A DNA stretch of 64,000 bases, taken from positions 1,677,501-1,741,500 of the forward strand of contig OZ005600.1 in assembly GCA_963930655.1 (NCBI GenBank). The letters run 5' to 3'. Source of the DNA: Myrica gale (taxonomy: Eukaryota > Streptophyta > Magnoliopsida > Fagales > Myricaceae). Below the pieces are notes generated by a model. The model worked only from the letters and a program-made list of their open reading frames with translations. It did not search any database and was not told where the DNA came from. A program made the position numbers and the translations under genes. Below, piece after piece: positions 25,633 to 37,435 of this stretch; position 1 is the first letter of the stretch; every line of letters starts with the position of its first letter.

Positions 25633-26977
25633 TTAGGTTTCACTGTTCTGTTTTAGGAACTCAAGGTCCTTCATTTGCAGTTGTGCAGCTTCTTTTGTTA
25701 TAGGCTTTGGCTCAACCACATTGTCTTCGTCGCTGCCTTCAGCGACTCTCCTCGCCTTCTCATCGACAAGCCTCTGAATCTCTGATTGCGCAACGGACGG
25801 GAATACAGCACCAAGCATGACATATAGCAGACTCCGATCTATTTCCTCGATAGGGTCCTTTCCAAAGCAACAGACATAAATTGCTTCAAGAGCCTTCTCA
25901 GCTCGAACCTCCATTGGGATGTTTGGAGTAACAACCTTTAACTTCGCACGTTTCTACGATTCGAAAGGGATTTCTAGTAAGCATTGATCTAAAATAGCTT
26001 AAAGATTCCAAGCCTCATCGGATCAAGGACCCAACATATGGATGAAAATCGAAGCACCGAGACGAAGCATAGCCAAGGAAAACGGAAAATCGGAAGCCCA
26101 AGATACATGCTAATTCTTTCACAGGCAATTCAAGATTTCGGTGGAGCGGTTATGAATAAGGACTCAAAGATTTTGACTGAAAATGAGAAAGGAAAAGAAA
26201 GGGAGAAACCAACCTCTTTGGCCTCATTCATCAAAGAAAGGAAATTCTCCTCTTCAAACTCAATATCGTTCGAAATTCGAAGCCTCGCTACCCCCTCCAA
26301 AATCTCCTCTGATTTGAGAAGCCCAGCACCAACGGCTGCTAGCCAGCAGCATAGCAGAACATACAAAGTATCTCCTGCCTACCCAGAAAGAAATCTCAGC
26401 TCAAACTCAATTCCAATCACAAATTCCATCGCGCACGACCAAGGCATTATAATTCTAGCAGTCTATGGCGTTAACCACCAAAGTTCTGATCTTATCAAAG
26501 CAATGGATCAAACCGCTATGGGTAGAAAAATTCCATTCACACAGAACCAAAAAAATTAGCATAGGTTATTACCCGTCCTCGTCGATCTCGAAAATCATAG
26601 AAAGCTCTAGAATCGGAGATGCTACATTTCTTGCCCACCCGCCTTCTAAACTCCGCAAAATCAATGATGTCGCCGCCAAGGCCACCTTCATCACTCAGAA
26701 TCCTCGCTACTAAGCCAACAACCGGGAGAGAACCAATAACCTTGTTGACAAAACCGGAGACAGAGTTCGGATTCTCCATGTAAGCTCTGACAGACAAGAC
26801 CAAACCAGTAGAATTTGGCGCTTTGGACCTACTCGGTCTCATGGGGTTGCCATTGATTTGGTGTAAGAATTGTAGCAAGGGTGAGACTGGTTTGCAGGTT
26901 GTTGCGTTGGTGAACTGGGCTGTGAAGTTGCCGGTGGGAGAAGATAGAGTGGAAGAGGACGTCGACACAACCACCAT
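25633..26977 (-). CDS. PSA3: Photosystem I assembly factor PSA3, chloroplastic
   Basis: Three exons (26573-26977, 26214-26378, 25633-25953) give 296 aa. Residues 1-40 are Ser/Thr-rich and lack acidic residues, as expected of a chloroplast transit peptide. The conserved body follows: GNPMRPSRSKAPNSTGLVLS, FAEFRRRVGKKC, YVLLCCWLAAVGAG, EVRAEKALEAIYVCCFG and a C-terminal KDLEFLKQNS. PSA3 acts at the stromal face of thylakoids, with PYG7, in photosystem I assembly. The second exon uses the acceptor that starts GCAGGAGAT; the AG four bases further on would break the frame. Full length for the family. Confidence 0.92.
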
Positions 26978-27022
26978 GGTTGTGAAAAGTGGAAGTTAAA
27001 ACTTGTGAACGTATTGGCCTCT

Positions 27023-27034
27023 CATTTATAAATG
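27023..27034 (-). promoter_or_regulatory. TATA-like box of PSA3
   Basis: CATTTATAAATG on the minus strand, about 50 bp upstream of the PSA3 ATG. Several GGGCY / AGCCC words lie further up, at 27150-27310, and could be site II-like elements, but this is speculative. Confidence 0.35.
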
Positions 27035-27370
27035 TTAACGAATGTTATCTGCAAGGAAAATGATTTTTCAATTATCGCAAGCACAAGCTTTTTAACCTCA
27101 AACCTCAAAACCTCCTCCAAGGCCATTCGAACTAGCACAACTCAATTTTAGCCCAAATTGACGAAGTTTTGGGCTCAGGTAGGGCTTCCCTTCTCAATTG
27201 AGTTTGTAGCTTGAGCCCAAACTGTACAGAAGTATTGGGCTTACATAAAGATTGAGTTTTGGGCTCCGATTGGGCATAACCCCTGTCCCCTATTGAGTTT
27301 GGGGCCCATATTGACAAAATTGAGGGAAATTACAGAATAAATTCTGAGCTTAACAATCCTAAAAAAATAA

Positions 27371-28219
27371 GGGTTAATGACCAAAATAGTCCCTGAGTTT
27401 TATGTCATTTATCGATTTGGTCCCTGGGTTTTCAATTTGGTCACATAAGTCCTTAGGTTATCCTCATATATCAATTTAGTCCTTGGGTTTCCAATTTGGT
27501 CACATAAGTCCTTAGGTTATTCTCATTTATCGATTTGGTCCCTGAGTTTCCAATTTGATCACATAAGTCTTTAGGTTATCCTCATTTATCGATTTGGTCC
27601 TTCCATCCAATTTCTACTTTGACGTCTCATCAAAATGAGCCACTACCCCTAAATCAATCTGCAAACAGAGAGCAACAAATAGAAAATCCACGATACGATT
27701 CAAATCTCAAAGATCACCAACGGCTTCAGATTGGATATCTCTTCGCTCCGTGAAAAATAGACGACCAGCATGACTGATTTTTGGTAAAACATAGATCTGG
27801 GCTCCCTTCTTCGATCGAATGGGGGGTCTCCCCCGTTCGATTTTTTTTTTCTTTTTTACGAATATGTCAGGTGGACGTGAGTTTTTTTTTTAAATAATAA
27901 AAAAAACATACACGTGTCGCGATGTTATTAGTGGTGACGTGGCCCACCGTTAGCTGATTGTGTGCGGAGGAGACGAAATTAGATGGAAGGATCAAATCGA
28001 TAGATAAGGATAACCTAAGGATTTATGTGACCAGATTGGAAACTCATGGACCAAATTGATAAATGAGGATAATCTAAGGACTTATGTGACCAAATTGGAA
28101 ACCTAAAGACCAAATTGAGATAAATGAGGATAACCTAAGGACTTATGTACCAAATTGGAAACTCATTGACCAAATCGATAAAGGGCATAAAACCCAGGGA
28201 CTATTTTGGTCATTAAACC
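27371..28219. mobile_element. Mutator-like MITE with repeat-filled arms
   Basis: An 849-bp element whose ends are inverted repeats (GGGTTAATGACCAAAATAG / CTATTTTGGTCATTAAACC). It is flanked by an exact 9-bp duplication AAAAAATAA (27362-27370 and 28220-28228). Each arm is built of about four units of ~55-60 bp (CACATAAGTCCTTAGGTTAT-CTCATTTATCGATTTGGTCC type), inverted between the arms; the middle is non-coding. The TSD length supports a Mutator-like origin, with the caveat that the TSD is A-rich. The element lies between the divergently oriented PSA3 and VEN4 genes. Confidence 0.85.
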
Positions 28220-28381
28220 AAAAAATAATTAGTTTTAACACTTGTCGAAGAGAAGGAAACCACGTTTCGGCGCCACCGAGCCACGTCACCCTGGCTTCGA
28301 AGATTCCTGCTAAAATGGTAAAATCCACTGTACTCCCAAGTTCAGACTCCTTTGAGATTTTGGTTAGTTCATCTGTGCTCC

Positions 28382-28390
28382 TATAAATAG
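28382..28390 (+). promoter_or_regulatory. TATA box of the VEN4-like gene
   Basis: TATAAATAG lies 79 bp upstream of the first in-frame ATG (28461), a textbook plant TATA sequence. It is 163 bp downstream of the Mutator-like MITE. Confidence 0.6.
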
Positions 28391-28460
28391 CAGGGTTCCG
28401 CATTCTGATTCCCGCTGCTTCATTTTCCTCTCTCGTCTCTGCGGGTCAGTGCCACGGCGT

Positions 28461-31400
28461 ATGCTAGCGGAGAGCGAAGAGAGAGCAATGGGAGCTCACT
28501 GCGGCGACGACCTCTATCGGTCCCCGATGTACAGCTTCGCCTCCTCCCAAGATTTCAGGTTCTCCAAACACGTCCACGACAACGTCCACGGCAACATTTA
28601 CCTCGACCCCGTAATTGACATATATGCATATTTTCTTCTCTTTACACTCTTCTTTCTTTCTCCATTTTTTTTTCGAAAATGATGATTCGCGGATTATCTT
28701 GAGGTGGAGGATTTTATTAACTTTCATTTTTAGGTAATTATCTTGGATATTTTGGAATTAGGTGGTGAGTTCCTTTTGACAGTGCCATTGTAGGGAATAG
28801 TTTTTATGAATTTGAAAGCGGAGTGAGATTTGAAAAATTAAGTGCTAGTATAATGTTAAGTTTTGATGTAAAATGAAAAAGATCACTGACTTTAAGTTAT
28901 TTTCTGTTTATCTATTGGATGCAGCTCTGTTTGAAGTTTATAGATACGCAGGAGTTTCAAAGGCAGGTTCAATAATCTATGTAACTACTGTTTATGCACG
29001 TGTTATTGCTTATTACTTGCAGTTATTTTTTGGTTAATGATTTTATTTGGGTTCAATATTGTAGGCTTCGTGACCTGAAACAGCTTGGTGAGTTTCTAAA
29101 TTCTAACCTTTTCCCCATCCATTCTGTCAGCAGATGTTGTTTGTCACAGCTTTTTGGGAGTTATTGACTACTTCTAGAATGTAACACCCTGGGCAAAATC
29201 TTATTTACGGCATAAGCAATTCATTAGTTAAAGGAGTAATCCAGTTGTATATAAAGTTGCTTCATGTTATCAGAAGAACACTTTTGTGTTTGCTTGTTGA
29301 TTCCTCTGCAGATAAAGAAGGAATCTATTATGCCTGGATGTGTTTTACTTGTGTATAGTGCCTGTCTGTATTCATGCATAATTGTATGTGTGTGTGTGTG
29401 TGTGTTGGGGGGGGGGGGGAGAGATGTTTGGCCAGGATAGTCCCCCACCCAACAGGTGTGTGTAGGAAATAAGCAGGGAGCTTTATTTGGTGTTCAGTTG
29501 TCCCTGTATACCCAGAGCATCAAGGTTTTATCAAAATAGAGGGGAAAAAATAAGGGAAAAAACATTATTCGATTATCAACCAGATCAAACTTGCTTACAT
29601 GTAAGTGTTTCAGGTGTTGCACACTTGGTTTATCCAGGTGCCGTGCATTCCAGGTTTGAACATTCTCTTGGGGTGTATTGGCTCGCCGGTGAAGCAGTAC
29701 AAAGGCTTAAAAGTTTTCAGGTATGAAATTTTTTTCTATGGCGAGTCAACAACTCATACTTTAAGCACATTATCTGGTGAGTTTGAGAAAGAACTGCTAC
29801 TATTTCAGGGTGTGGAGCTTGGTATTGAACCATTTGATATTCAAACAGTGAAACTTGCAGGTAATGATTCGTGTTTCTCACCTTTTTTTTAAATATTATT
29901 TCAACTATGTTTTATTTTTGTTCATCCAATTTGTAGGGCTTCTGCATGATGTGGGCCATGGGCCTTTCAGTCACATGTTTGAACGTGCGTTTCTTCCTCT
30001 GGTTCTTCATGGTCATTGGTATGCGTCACTGCAATGCACGTTATTCCCTTCATCTCACTAGGGGGAATTTACTCTTTCCATATTTTAATTGTTCCTACAG
30101 TACTTATAAAAAAAATGTTCCTACAGTTAAAAGATAAAACAGGTTGAAATTTGATTTATGCATTAGTAACTTCTTGCTTGTTGATTTTCTTTTGGAGGCA
30201 TAATTTTCATTTGTTTCATGTCTACTTTCTAGGTCCCATGAGGAAATGTCTGTGAAGTTGGTTGACCATATTGTTGATGAGAACCACATTGAAGTCGACC
30301 CCGGCATGATGAAAAAAGTGAAGGTAAACTGATTTTCTTATGCTTTTCATTTTTGCTATGTTTTTTAGTCACTATGAGTATTCTTTTGTTAGCTTTTCAA
30401 ACTTTTAGTTATGAAAGAAAGTTAAGAATTTAGTGATGTCATATTCTTCCCATGTATGAGTTGAACACAGTTGCATCGAAACTATATTTCAAATCCTGTG
30501 TTAGTGGCTGTCTTGAGACAATTGTGTGGTTCCCCATCTCTTTCTTCTTTTTCTTCCCTGTATCCTTTCTTGGATTTCTGTCTTGCAAGACTATGATGCA
30601 CTTTATAGGATATGATAATTACACAACAAAAGTATGTTTTTTTTTGTTGATTTATTTATTGTTCTTTCAGGAGATGATACTGGCAAGCTCTGAATTTGCA
30701 CTGCCAAAGGTTAGAAAGTTCTCTAGATTCTCAATTTGTGAGACATTTGTAGTTGGTAATGTTTTTTTATAAATTTCCGAAGTTTATTTTATTCCTCACA
30801 ATTTCATTTCTATTGTCTTTTTCTCAATCTCCATTTTGTATGTAACCTGTAGAGCTCAGGGGAGAAGCGTTTCTTGTATGATATTGTTGCAAATGGCCGG
30901 AACGGAATTGATGTGGACAAGTAACATATGATGATCTTTCTGTTGGAATTCCCAACTCTTCATTCAAGTTTTATTTCTTATAATTGAGAATGTGATTTTG
31001 CTACTATTGATACTAGATTGTAACCTCTCAGAGAATTGACGATGTGCAGGTTTGATTATATTATCCGTGACTGCCGAGCTTGTGGTCTTGGATGCAACTT
31101 TCAGTTTCAGAGGTTTATATTGAAATCTTAACTAAGTGTATTAGTTAGTGGTACTTGAAACCCCCTCTCTTTGGTTGTTGGAGAGCAACTGGAAGTGAAA
31201 ATGAATACAGAGTTGAAAGTTTTCTAAAGCATCTAACATTCTTTTTCACTTTCAGGTTAACAGAGACAATGCGAGTATTGGGTGATGAGATATGCTATCG
31301 TGCTAAGGACTGTAAGTATTTCTTGGTCAAATTCGTTTATAACACTCATATTTAGTCTTCACTATCTCCTGCTTACGAGTTGGTGTTGTCCCTAGATCTT

Positions 31401-32916
31401 ACCGTCCACAAGTTATTTGCCACCCGGGCAGATCTGTATCGGACTGTATATACACATCCAAAAGTAAAGGTAAACTAGATGAATTTATCGTTCCATCACA
31501 TATATTTTCATCTACATGTTGAGGCATAGAACTCCCCTTTCCTTTCTTTCCTAATCCATCCCCCAAAGAAATTGTAATTATAATTCCGATTTTGAATTTG
31601 AGATTTTTCCTTTTGTAGGCGATTGAGCTAATGGTGGTAGATGCACTGTTAAAAGCAAGTGATTATCTGGAAATTCCTTCTTTCATTCAAGATCCTTCTG
31701 AGTACTGGAAGGTTTCAAGAACTGGTTAATAGAACTTTCATGCAGGAATAATTTAGTGTTCGTGTCATAGATTTCTATATTGTTTTCTTCCTTACTAATG
31801 CAGCTCGATGACACGATAATGAAGACTATTGAGACTGCTCCAAACCAAGAACTAAAGGAATCTAGGGACCTGATTTTGCGCATTCGGAGGAGGAATTTGT
31901 ACCAGGTACTGAAGCTTGCTGATGACTTCTTTTGTACTTCATATTAACCTCAAACCTAAGACAGTGACAATGTAGGGAAATAAATCTCTTTGCAATTTTA
32001 TAACATTCTGGTTTTCATAATGGCAAAGAACTTATTGTTTAGCACTTGTATGTCGTATGTTTGAAAGTTTAATTTCTTTTCTTGGTGACAGTTTTGTAAC
32101 GAGTACGCTGTACCAAAGGACAAACTAGAGAATTTCAAAGATGTCACTCCTCAAGATATTGTTTGTTCCCAGGTCCTTATTCGGACCTTGCTACACAAAT
32201 ATGCATAAGTGTTTGTGTTCTTTGATAAGGCTGTACAGTTGTGTCAATAAAATCTTGTGTAACTTACTTGTGTTAATAGAAAAATGGTGGAGTGATACTG
32301 AAAGAGGAGGATGTTGCTGTTAGCAATGTCAAGATTGATTTGACTCATGGAAAGCATAATCCTCTAGAAAGGTACTTTATGACTTCAATTGGGCCACTTT
32401 TTTCCTTAACCTTTATTTGTTCACATACATAGAAATCATATCCATTAAAAGATCTACCTATTTTCCTTTTTTTGGTGCATATGTTTTCTTCCAGAATCAA
32501 CTTTTTCAAGGTATGTAAATTCCCTTAGCTGGTACAAATCAACTTCCAGAATCAACATTTTTAGTGCATGATTCGTTTGTAGCATTTCTAAACAGGTTTG
32601 GTTTCATTTCAGGATTATGAGAGTGAGGATAAGTTCTCTATATCTGATGATCGCATTAGTCACTTGCTGCCTTCATCGTATCAAGATATGATAGTGAGGG
32701 TGTATTCTAAAAAGCCCGAACTGGTTTGTAAAGTTAAAGCTTCGACAGTTTGATCCCAATATGTTCTCTCTCTTTTTGCTTTAACGGTTTATTTTTCCCT
32801 ACTCCAAATTCCAGGTGGAAGCAATTTCTGAGGCGTTTGAAAATTTCCAGTTAAGGACATATGGGATTAAAGCGCAAGTGCATGCAACTCCAGATAAGAA
32901 AAAACGGCGTCTATAA
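28461..32916 (+). CDS. VEN4: SAMHD1-type dNTP triphosphohydrolase (HD domain)
   Basis: Nineteen exons join in frame to 479 aa: 28461-28610, 28925-28962, 29065-29087, 29614-29720, 29809-29860, 29937-30018, 30233-30323, 30671-30709, 30853-30920, 31050-31112, 31256-31311, 31396-31469, 31619-31711, 31804-31905, 32092-32172, 32280-32371, 32495-32510, 32613-32723, 32815-32916. The HD metal site is complete: His in HSRFEHS, His-Asp in [12 protein letters not shown], Asp in FDYIIRD. This is the plant orthologue of human SAMHD1, which cleaves dNTPs to nucleoside and triphosphate; Arabidopsis VENOSA4 affects dNTP balance and chloroplast development. Exons 3 (23 nt) and 17 (16 nt) are microexons. Intron 2 needs a GC donor (AAAG|GCAGGT). 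The ATG at 28488 (MGAHCGDD) fits relatives better and may be the true start. A basic C-terminus (KKKRRL) could be a nuclear signal. Confidence 0.93.
29387..29419. repeat. (TG)n followed by a 13-G run
   Basis: About nine TG units followed by 13 consecutive G residues, inside intron 3 of the VEN4-like gene. Similar compound repeats occur at 41370-41401 and, as (CT)nCn, at 59642-59671. Confidence 0.85.
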
Positions 32917-35799
32917 TATCACCTTGTGGTGGTTGTCTTTGTAAAAAGCTGAAAACCGCTTAAAATGTTATCTCCATTCTGTGCCGTCTTTCTTTCAAGC
33001 CATTTGCCACACCAAAATTTTTTGCTACAACACAGGAGGGGGAAGTATTGTGGAACAAGCAAATTTCACCCGCTTTCCCGTCTTTCCTCATCCTGGTTTT
33101 TTGAAGGGTATGCTCAAGAGTTGTATAGTGTAGTCGTTGTTTCTTTGACTTTTTGTATAATTTAGTAAATAGCAATGAAACAATTTGCTTCTATTATTTC
33201 CTTTGTTATGTTGCTTCTAATGGCGGAAAGATATGCCCAACGTCTCTCTCTCTCTCTCTATGTATATATCGGTTGCTGTTGCATTCGGTGGAAGCGTCTT
33301 GATGCATACTTGTTGAGTTCACGTGAAAGAAACCAATTTTCCCCCGTTCTTTTGTTTTTTGTTTTCTTTTGGTTTTGCTCTTTTTCTTACGAGATGGATA
33401 ATAAAAAAAATAAAAAAATCTGCAGTCTGGCGAAAGAGCGCCTTGACAATGAGGTCGCACAAATCACGGGAATTACAGGCAGGGGCTAGGAGATCTCTCT
33501 GTATCATAATCGACCTTTGGAAAAACAATGGAACTCTTGGCCCGTGACCCTTTTGAGAGTCGAGTCTCTGTGTCACCTCTTCTTTTGATGCCTCGTCAAG
33601 TCAAAAAGTGTGGGCTTCACGGGCATGTTTAGAGGCAGGCAGAGCTTCAACAAGTGATGAAAGCTTTGTCATGGGAAAGATGATACCCAAAGTCGTTCTT
33701 TCTCCCCTCGCACTAGCTGGGTCTCTAGCTTCGCGCTATTTCGTTAACGAATAGTCGTTCGAAACATCCCGACCGTTGAATATAAATCTTGGAGAAAACA
33801 CAAATCTGGTGAAGCGGTGAAAATTTCTCCATGCATCTATGGATGGACATTCTTACAGAATAATCCCGTGTCGGTTGGGTAGAATAGAAAGCAAGGGTGT
33901 CTTCCGTCGGCCGGATAGAAAGTAAATTCCAAATGCACCACCACTTCTCTGTTAATGGTTTTCTAGTTTTTTTTTTTATTGTACCCTGATACAAAGTAGT
34001 CCTGGAAAATGCAATAATGAGCGTAAGAAGATGTTTTGAAAGTCAACAAAGTACAGACTCTCTTCAAGCTTCATCATTCTGAAAGGAATGGCTCAGTTGC
34101 TCATGATAGTACTTTCTTCTTCTGTTTTTCAGATAGGGAACCGAACCAAAATAAAAAGAGGAACGGGAAGCCGAATGCAGCATCATAGATGAGAATTTCT
34201 CTTCTTTTAATTTTGGGATTTTATTCTACAAAAAAAAGGCATAAAATAGTCTCACATTGCAACAAGCGCCCTTCAGAGGCCCCATTTCGCTTTACTTTTA
34301 ATGGAATCAATTAGGTAGGGTTTCATCAGCAATCATTTGAAGCACAAAAAAGGGACAAAAACTTCTTATTTGAATGAAGTTGCTTATATGAGGTAACTGT
34401 ACCTCTAATACAACCTTCCCCATAAGGACAAGTTTGTTTAAAGAGTGTTTCAGAAGTAGATGCCATTTTTAGTACTTTTTTACAAGCTATGATTCTCTTT
34501 TAGTGACTGACACTCATTTGGAATCATGGAAGTGGTGAAGAACTCATTTGCATTGCTTAGTTCGCTTAAGGTATCTCTGTATCCAACATTTTCCCCATAT
34601 CAACCACTTGTTTCCTTAATTCCTTTTAGTATAGAGATCTCCTGTTGTGCCTGCCTCTATGACTATCTCTCTGTATTATACAGAATCCAATCATTCAATT
34701 GGACATCCCCAACATGAAGAATTCTCCGCCATTGCATCAAGTTCTCTTCTTTCCTCGCCAGTCAGTATCCAGAGATTATTTTATCCCGAAACTTGGCCAC
34801 CCCTTGCCCCCTGTGAAGTATTGTATTCATGTGCTGTTCCACACTCCAACATTTCTGCAATAAATGAACAAAAGGACGAAATAGAAAAAGAAGACAATTG
34901 GATGCAATGAAACGATCAGTCAAATTTATAACTTTTTATTTTAAGTGAATCATATCGAGTAAGAGGCCAGACCAACCATGTTTCCAAGTTCGCGAATGAC
35001 CCAGTCATGATGCAGTACTTGCCGTCCACGTACGTTTTATGATTGGTTGAGTTTAGTAGGTTAAAAAGGAACCATTGCAGTAAAGTCAGCACAGATGGCG
35101 ACTTGCATCGGCAAGAAAGGGGTGTTCTCGCTATAACCAAAATGTTTTAAGGGTCTTTTTCTTCTGAGCCAGGAGTAGGGAGGGATCTAAATGGTTCTTG
35201 AGGAGAAGTAAGGGAGTACTGTAAGCACTTCCTCAACGAGGGTTAAGCCTAATTAGCCTAATCTTAGCCCTTCTGAAGGCAAAGTATGAAAAAGTCATAC
35301 GAGTATAGGAATAGGCGTGAATCTTTCACCTATACCGCCACTGGTATGCCTTTGATGGCAGAGGAAGTTTGCAATATCACTTGATACAGAGGGAAATATT
35401 TAAAGGCTCGCAGTCAATTAGAAGGGGGTTTACCTGATGACAAGTAATTAATATGAATGGAGATTTGTGGAGTCGGTTACTTGTTCTATTATTTAATTAC
35501 TAATTTCAACATTAATCAAGTCACAAGATATGGTAAACATCTGACTCTTGTAGTGTCCAATGTGGTATTTTTTACTAGTAGGTCTAATGGTCTTGATTTT
35601 TTTTCCTTGTGTAATTACGAATTGAACCCCTGATCTTTTCTATTTTATTCCTCTAGCAGCACTCCAATTCAGATCTTTCCTTCGCATAGAGACAAGACAT
35701 GCCATTTTGTCAATACATGGGTAACAACTAGTACTTTCTGTTTTATCTTTGAGCTTCTATTTTGAACAACTTCGTTCCATAATTTACAATTGTTTAACT
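32917..35799. other. Intergenic downstream of the VEN4-like gene
   Basis: 3' untranslated region followed by spacer. A short (CT)n run lies at about 33242-33258. Small ORFs here show no recognisable domain. Nothing else was identified. Confidence 0.5.
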
Positions 35800-35866
35800 A
35801 GAAGGGACAAGAGGTTGCCCACGTTTTGTAAGTAGCCAAATCTCACTAATTGGTCATCTAAGGAGG
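35800..35866. repeat. Flanking direct repeat, left
   Basis: About 67 bp matching 36706-36773 in the same orientation (AAGGGA-A-GAGGT, TTGTAAGT, AAATCTCA, ATTGGTCAT-TAAGGAG). The two copies bracket the AT-rich repeat that contains the TRIM element. Confidence 0.7.
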
Positions 35867-35881
35867 TGTAGAGATCTAGGA

Positions 35882-36693
35882 GTGTTCGTTTGTAAAAAAA
35901 AAATGTAAGACTTTGGTAGAATTGTGAATATTTATGTTGTGATGCCCCGAATCACACATGGAGTGAGAGAGGAGAATGAATAAGAGATGAATTCTATAAG
36001 GGTCAAGTCTCACATTGAGACCTTACTAGGTTGAACTGAGTTTTATGACTCAAAGGGCTTCAAGAGCAACCTTGACTAGTCATTTTGAAGTTAAAGCACA
36101 TATATGGCTAGTGTTTGTCCTTGAGTCGTTACAAATGGTATCAGAGCGATCCTAGTAACCACCAATGTGGGCTTGGTGGGCCTTGACGATGACGTCAAGG
36201 ATTTAAGGGGGAGAGATTGTGATACCTCGAATCTCACATGAAGTGGGAGAGGAGAATGAATGAGAAATGAGTTCTATAAGGCTCAAGTCCCACATTGGGA
36301 ACTTACTAGGTTGAATTGAGCTTTGTAATGACTCAAGTGGTTTCAATAGCAACCTTGACTAGTCCTTTTGAAGTCAAAGCACAGATGTGACTAGTGCTTG
36401 TCTTTGAGTAGTTACATATGTATATTAGAGTTTTATAGGTTTTTGTGTAAAGACGTAGAGAGATGATTTCATGTAATTGTTTAATAAAAAATATTAGAGT
36501 TAGATGAAAAAGTATAGAGTGAAAAGATTTGTTATAATTTTTTTTTTGAAAAAGTATTGAAGTTTGTGTGAAAAGTTGTTGGAGATTATGTAAAATGTAT
36601 TGATATTTGTGTATAAATTTTTAAGAATTTTGATGTTGGTTTTGTGAATACATTTGTATTCTAGAATAATTGTGAAAAAGAGCATGCCCTTAA
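35882..36693. repeat. AT-rich dispersed repeat interrupted by a TRIM
   Basis: Left part 35882-35937 begins GTGTTCGTTTGTAAAA; right part 36417-36693 ends GCATGCCCTTA. The ends resemble those of the copy at 56103-56265. Removing the inserted TRIM and one target duplication rejoins the two halves, so the repeat is older than the TRIM. Confidence 0.5.
35938..36416 (+). mobile_element. TRIM (miniature LTR retroelement), structurally whole
   Basis: Two direct terminal repeats of 196 and 199 bp (35938-36133 and 36218-36416), both beginning TGTGAT and ending GTTACA, flank an 84-bp internal part. The internal part starts with a primer-binding site (TGGTATCAGAGC, initiator-Met tRNA type) and ends with a purine tract (AAGGGGGAGAGA). 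A 5-bp duplication TATGT lies directly outside (35933-35937, 36417-36421). The element has no coding capacity, as is normal for TRIMs. The repeats differ at a number of positions, so the insertion is not recent. Confidence 0.9.
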
Positions 36694-36705
36694 ATCTATT
36701 TATCT

Positions 36706-36773
36706 ATAAGGGATACGAGGTCACGCACGTGTTGTAAGTTAGTCAAATCTCATAAAATTGGTCATTTAAGGAG
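36706..36773. repeat. Flanking direct repeat, right
   Basis: Partner of 35800-35866; see that entry. Confidence 0.7.
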
Positions 36774-37435
36774 TTTCCAAATCTAAATTCCTTATACATA
36801 GAAGACTTCGTACAGACCCATATGGGGAAGCAGGAGATTTTTCTCTTTCATTCTATAATATGATCTGATTTTTCTTTAGTCATTCTAAATATGATAAATC
36901 AATTGTGTTCTAGTATAGTAATATAAAACCGTTGGACTTTTAATGCGCACCTGAACTTACCATATGAGATTGGAATTATCCCATTCGAGTAATGATCCTC
37001 TGCCCACTAGCAATTCCCATTTCACCTGTCCTAAGTACCAACTGTTCTAGAGAAGATGGCTCTTTTTGGAAGAGATGGGGGCTATTTGGGGTTATGGCAA
37101 TCTTTTTAGACAGGTACATTGACCGTGAATACCATAAATAACATCAGGAGGCACACGCAGAGAGAGGTGGGTCAGAAACACACGTCGTGTTCAGGCAAAA
37201 TCCATGTGCCCAAATGGATGATGGGGGGGAAGAGAGAGATAATGTTGAACTCTCTCACTGATACTTCAGGTACTTATAGACAGGCATCATCATTATAATC
37301 CTTAGCAGTCAGCACCACAAGAAGCAGCAGCAATAGTTAAGTGAAACAGGCAAAGAAAGAGGCCATCAATCGGAGCATCTTAGTCTGTGCCCTAACCGCT
37401 GAACTGCGACACAACCAATATAGTGTACGAGATAG
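36774..37435. other. Upstream region of the CBC-like kinase gene
   Basis: Promoter and leader region. There is a purine-rich run at 37205-37220. No TATA box or other gene was identified with confidence. Confidence 0.4.

Noticed and set aside
26038-26559. 173-codon plus-strand ORF
   Set aside because: Antisense to PSA3 exon 2 and its flanking introns; no domain, and PSA3 splicing explains the locus.
27131-27317. Repeated GGGCT/AGCCC words upstream of PSA3 as site II promoter elements
   Set aside because: Words are too short and the stretch is itself repetitive, so a regulatory claim is not supported.
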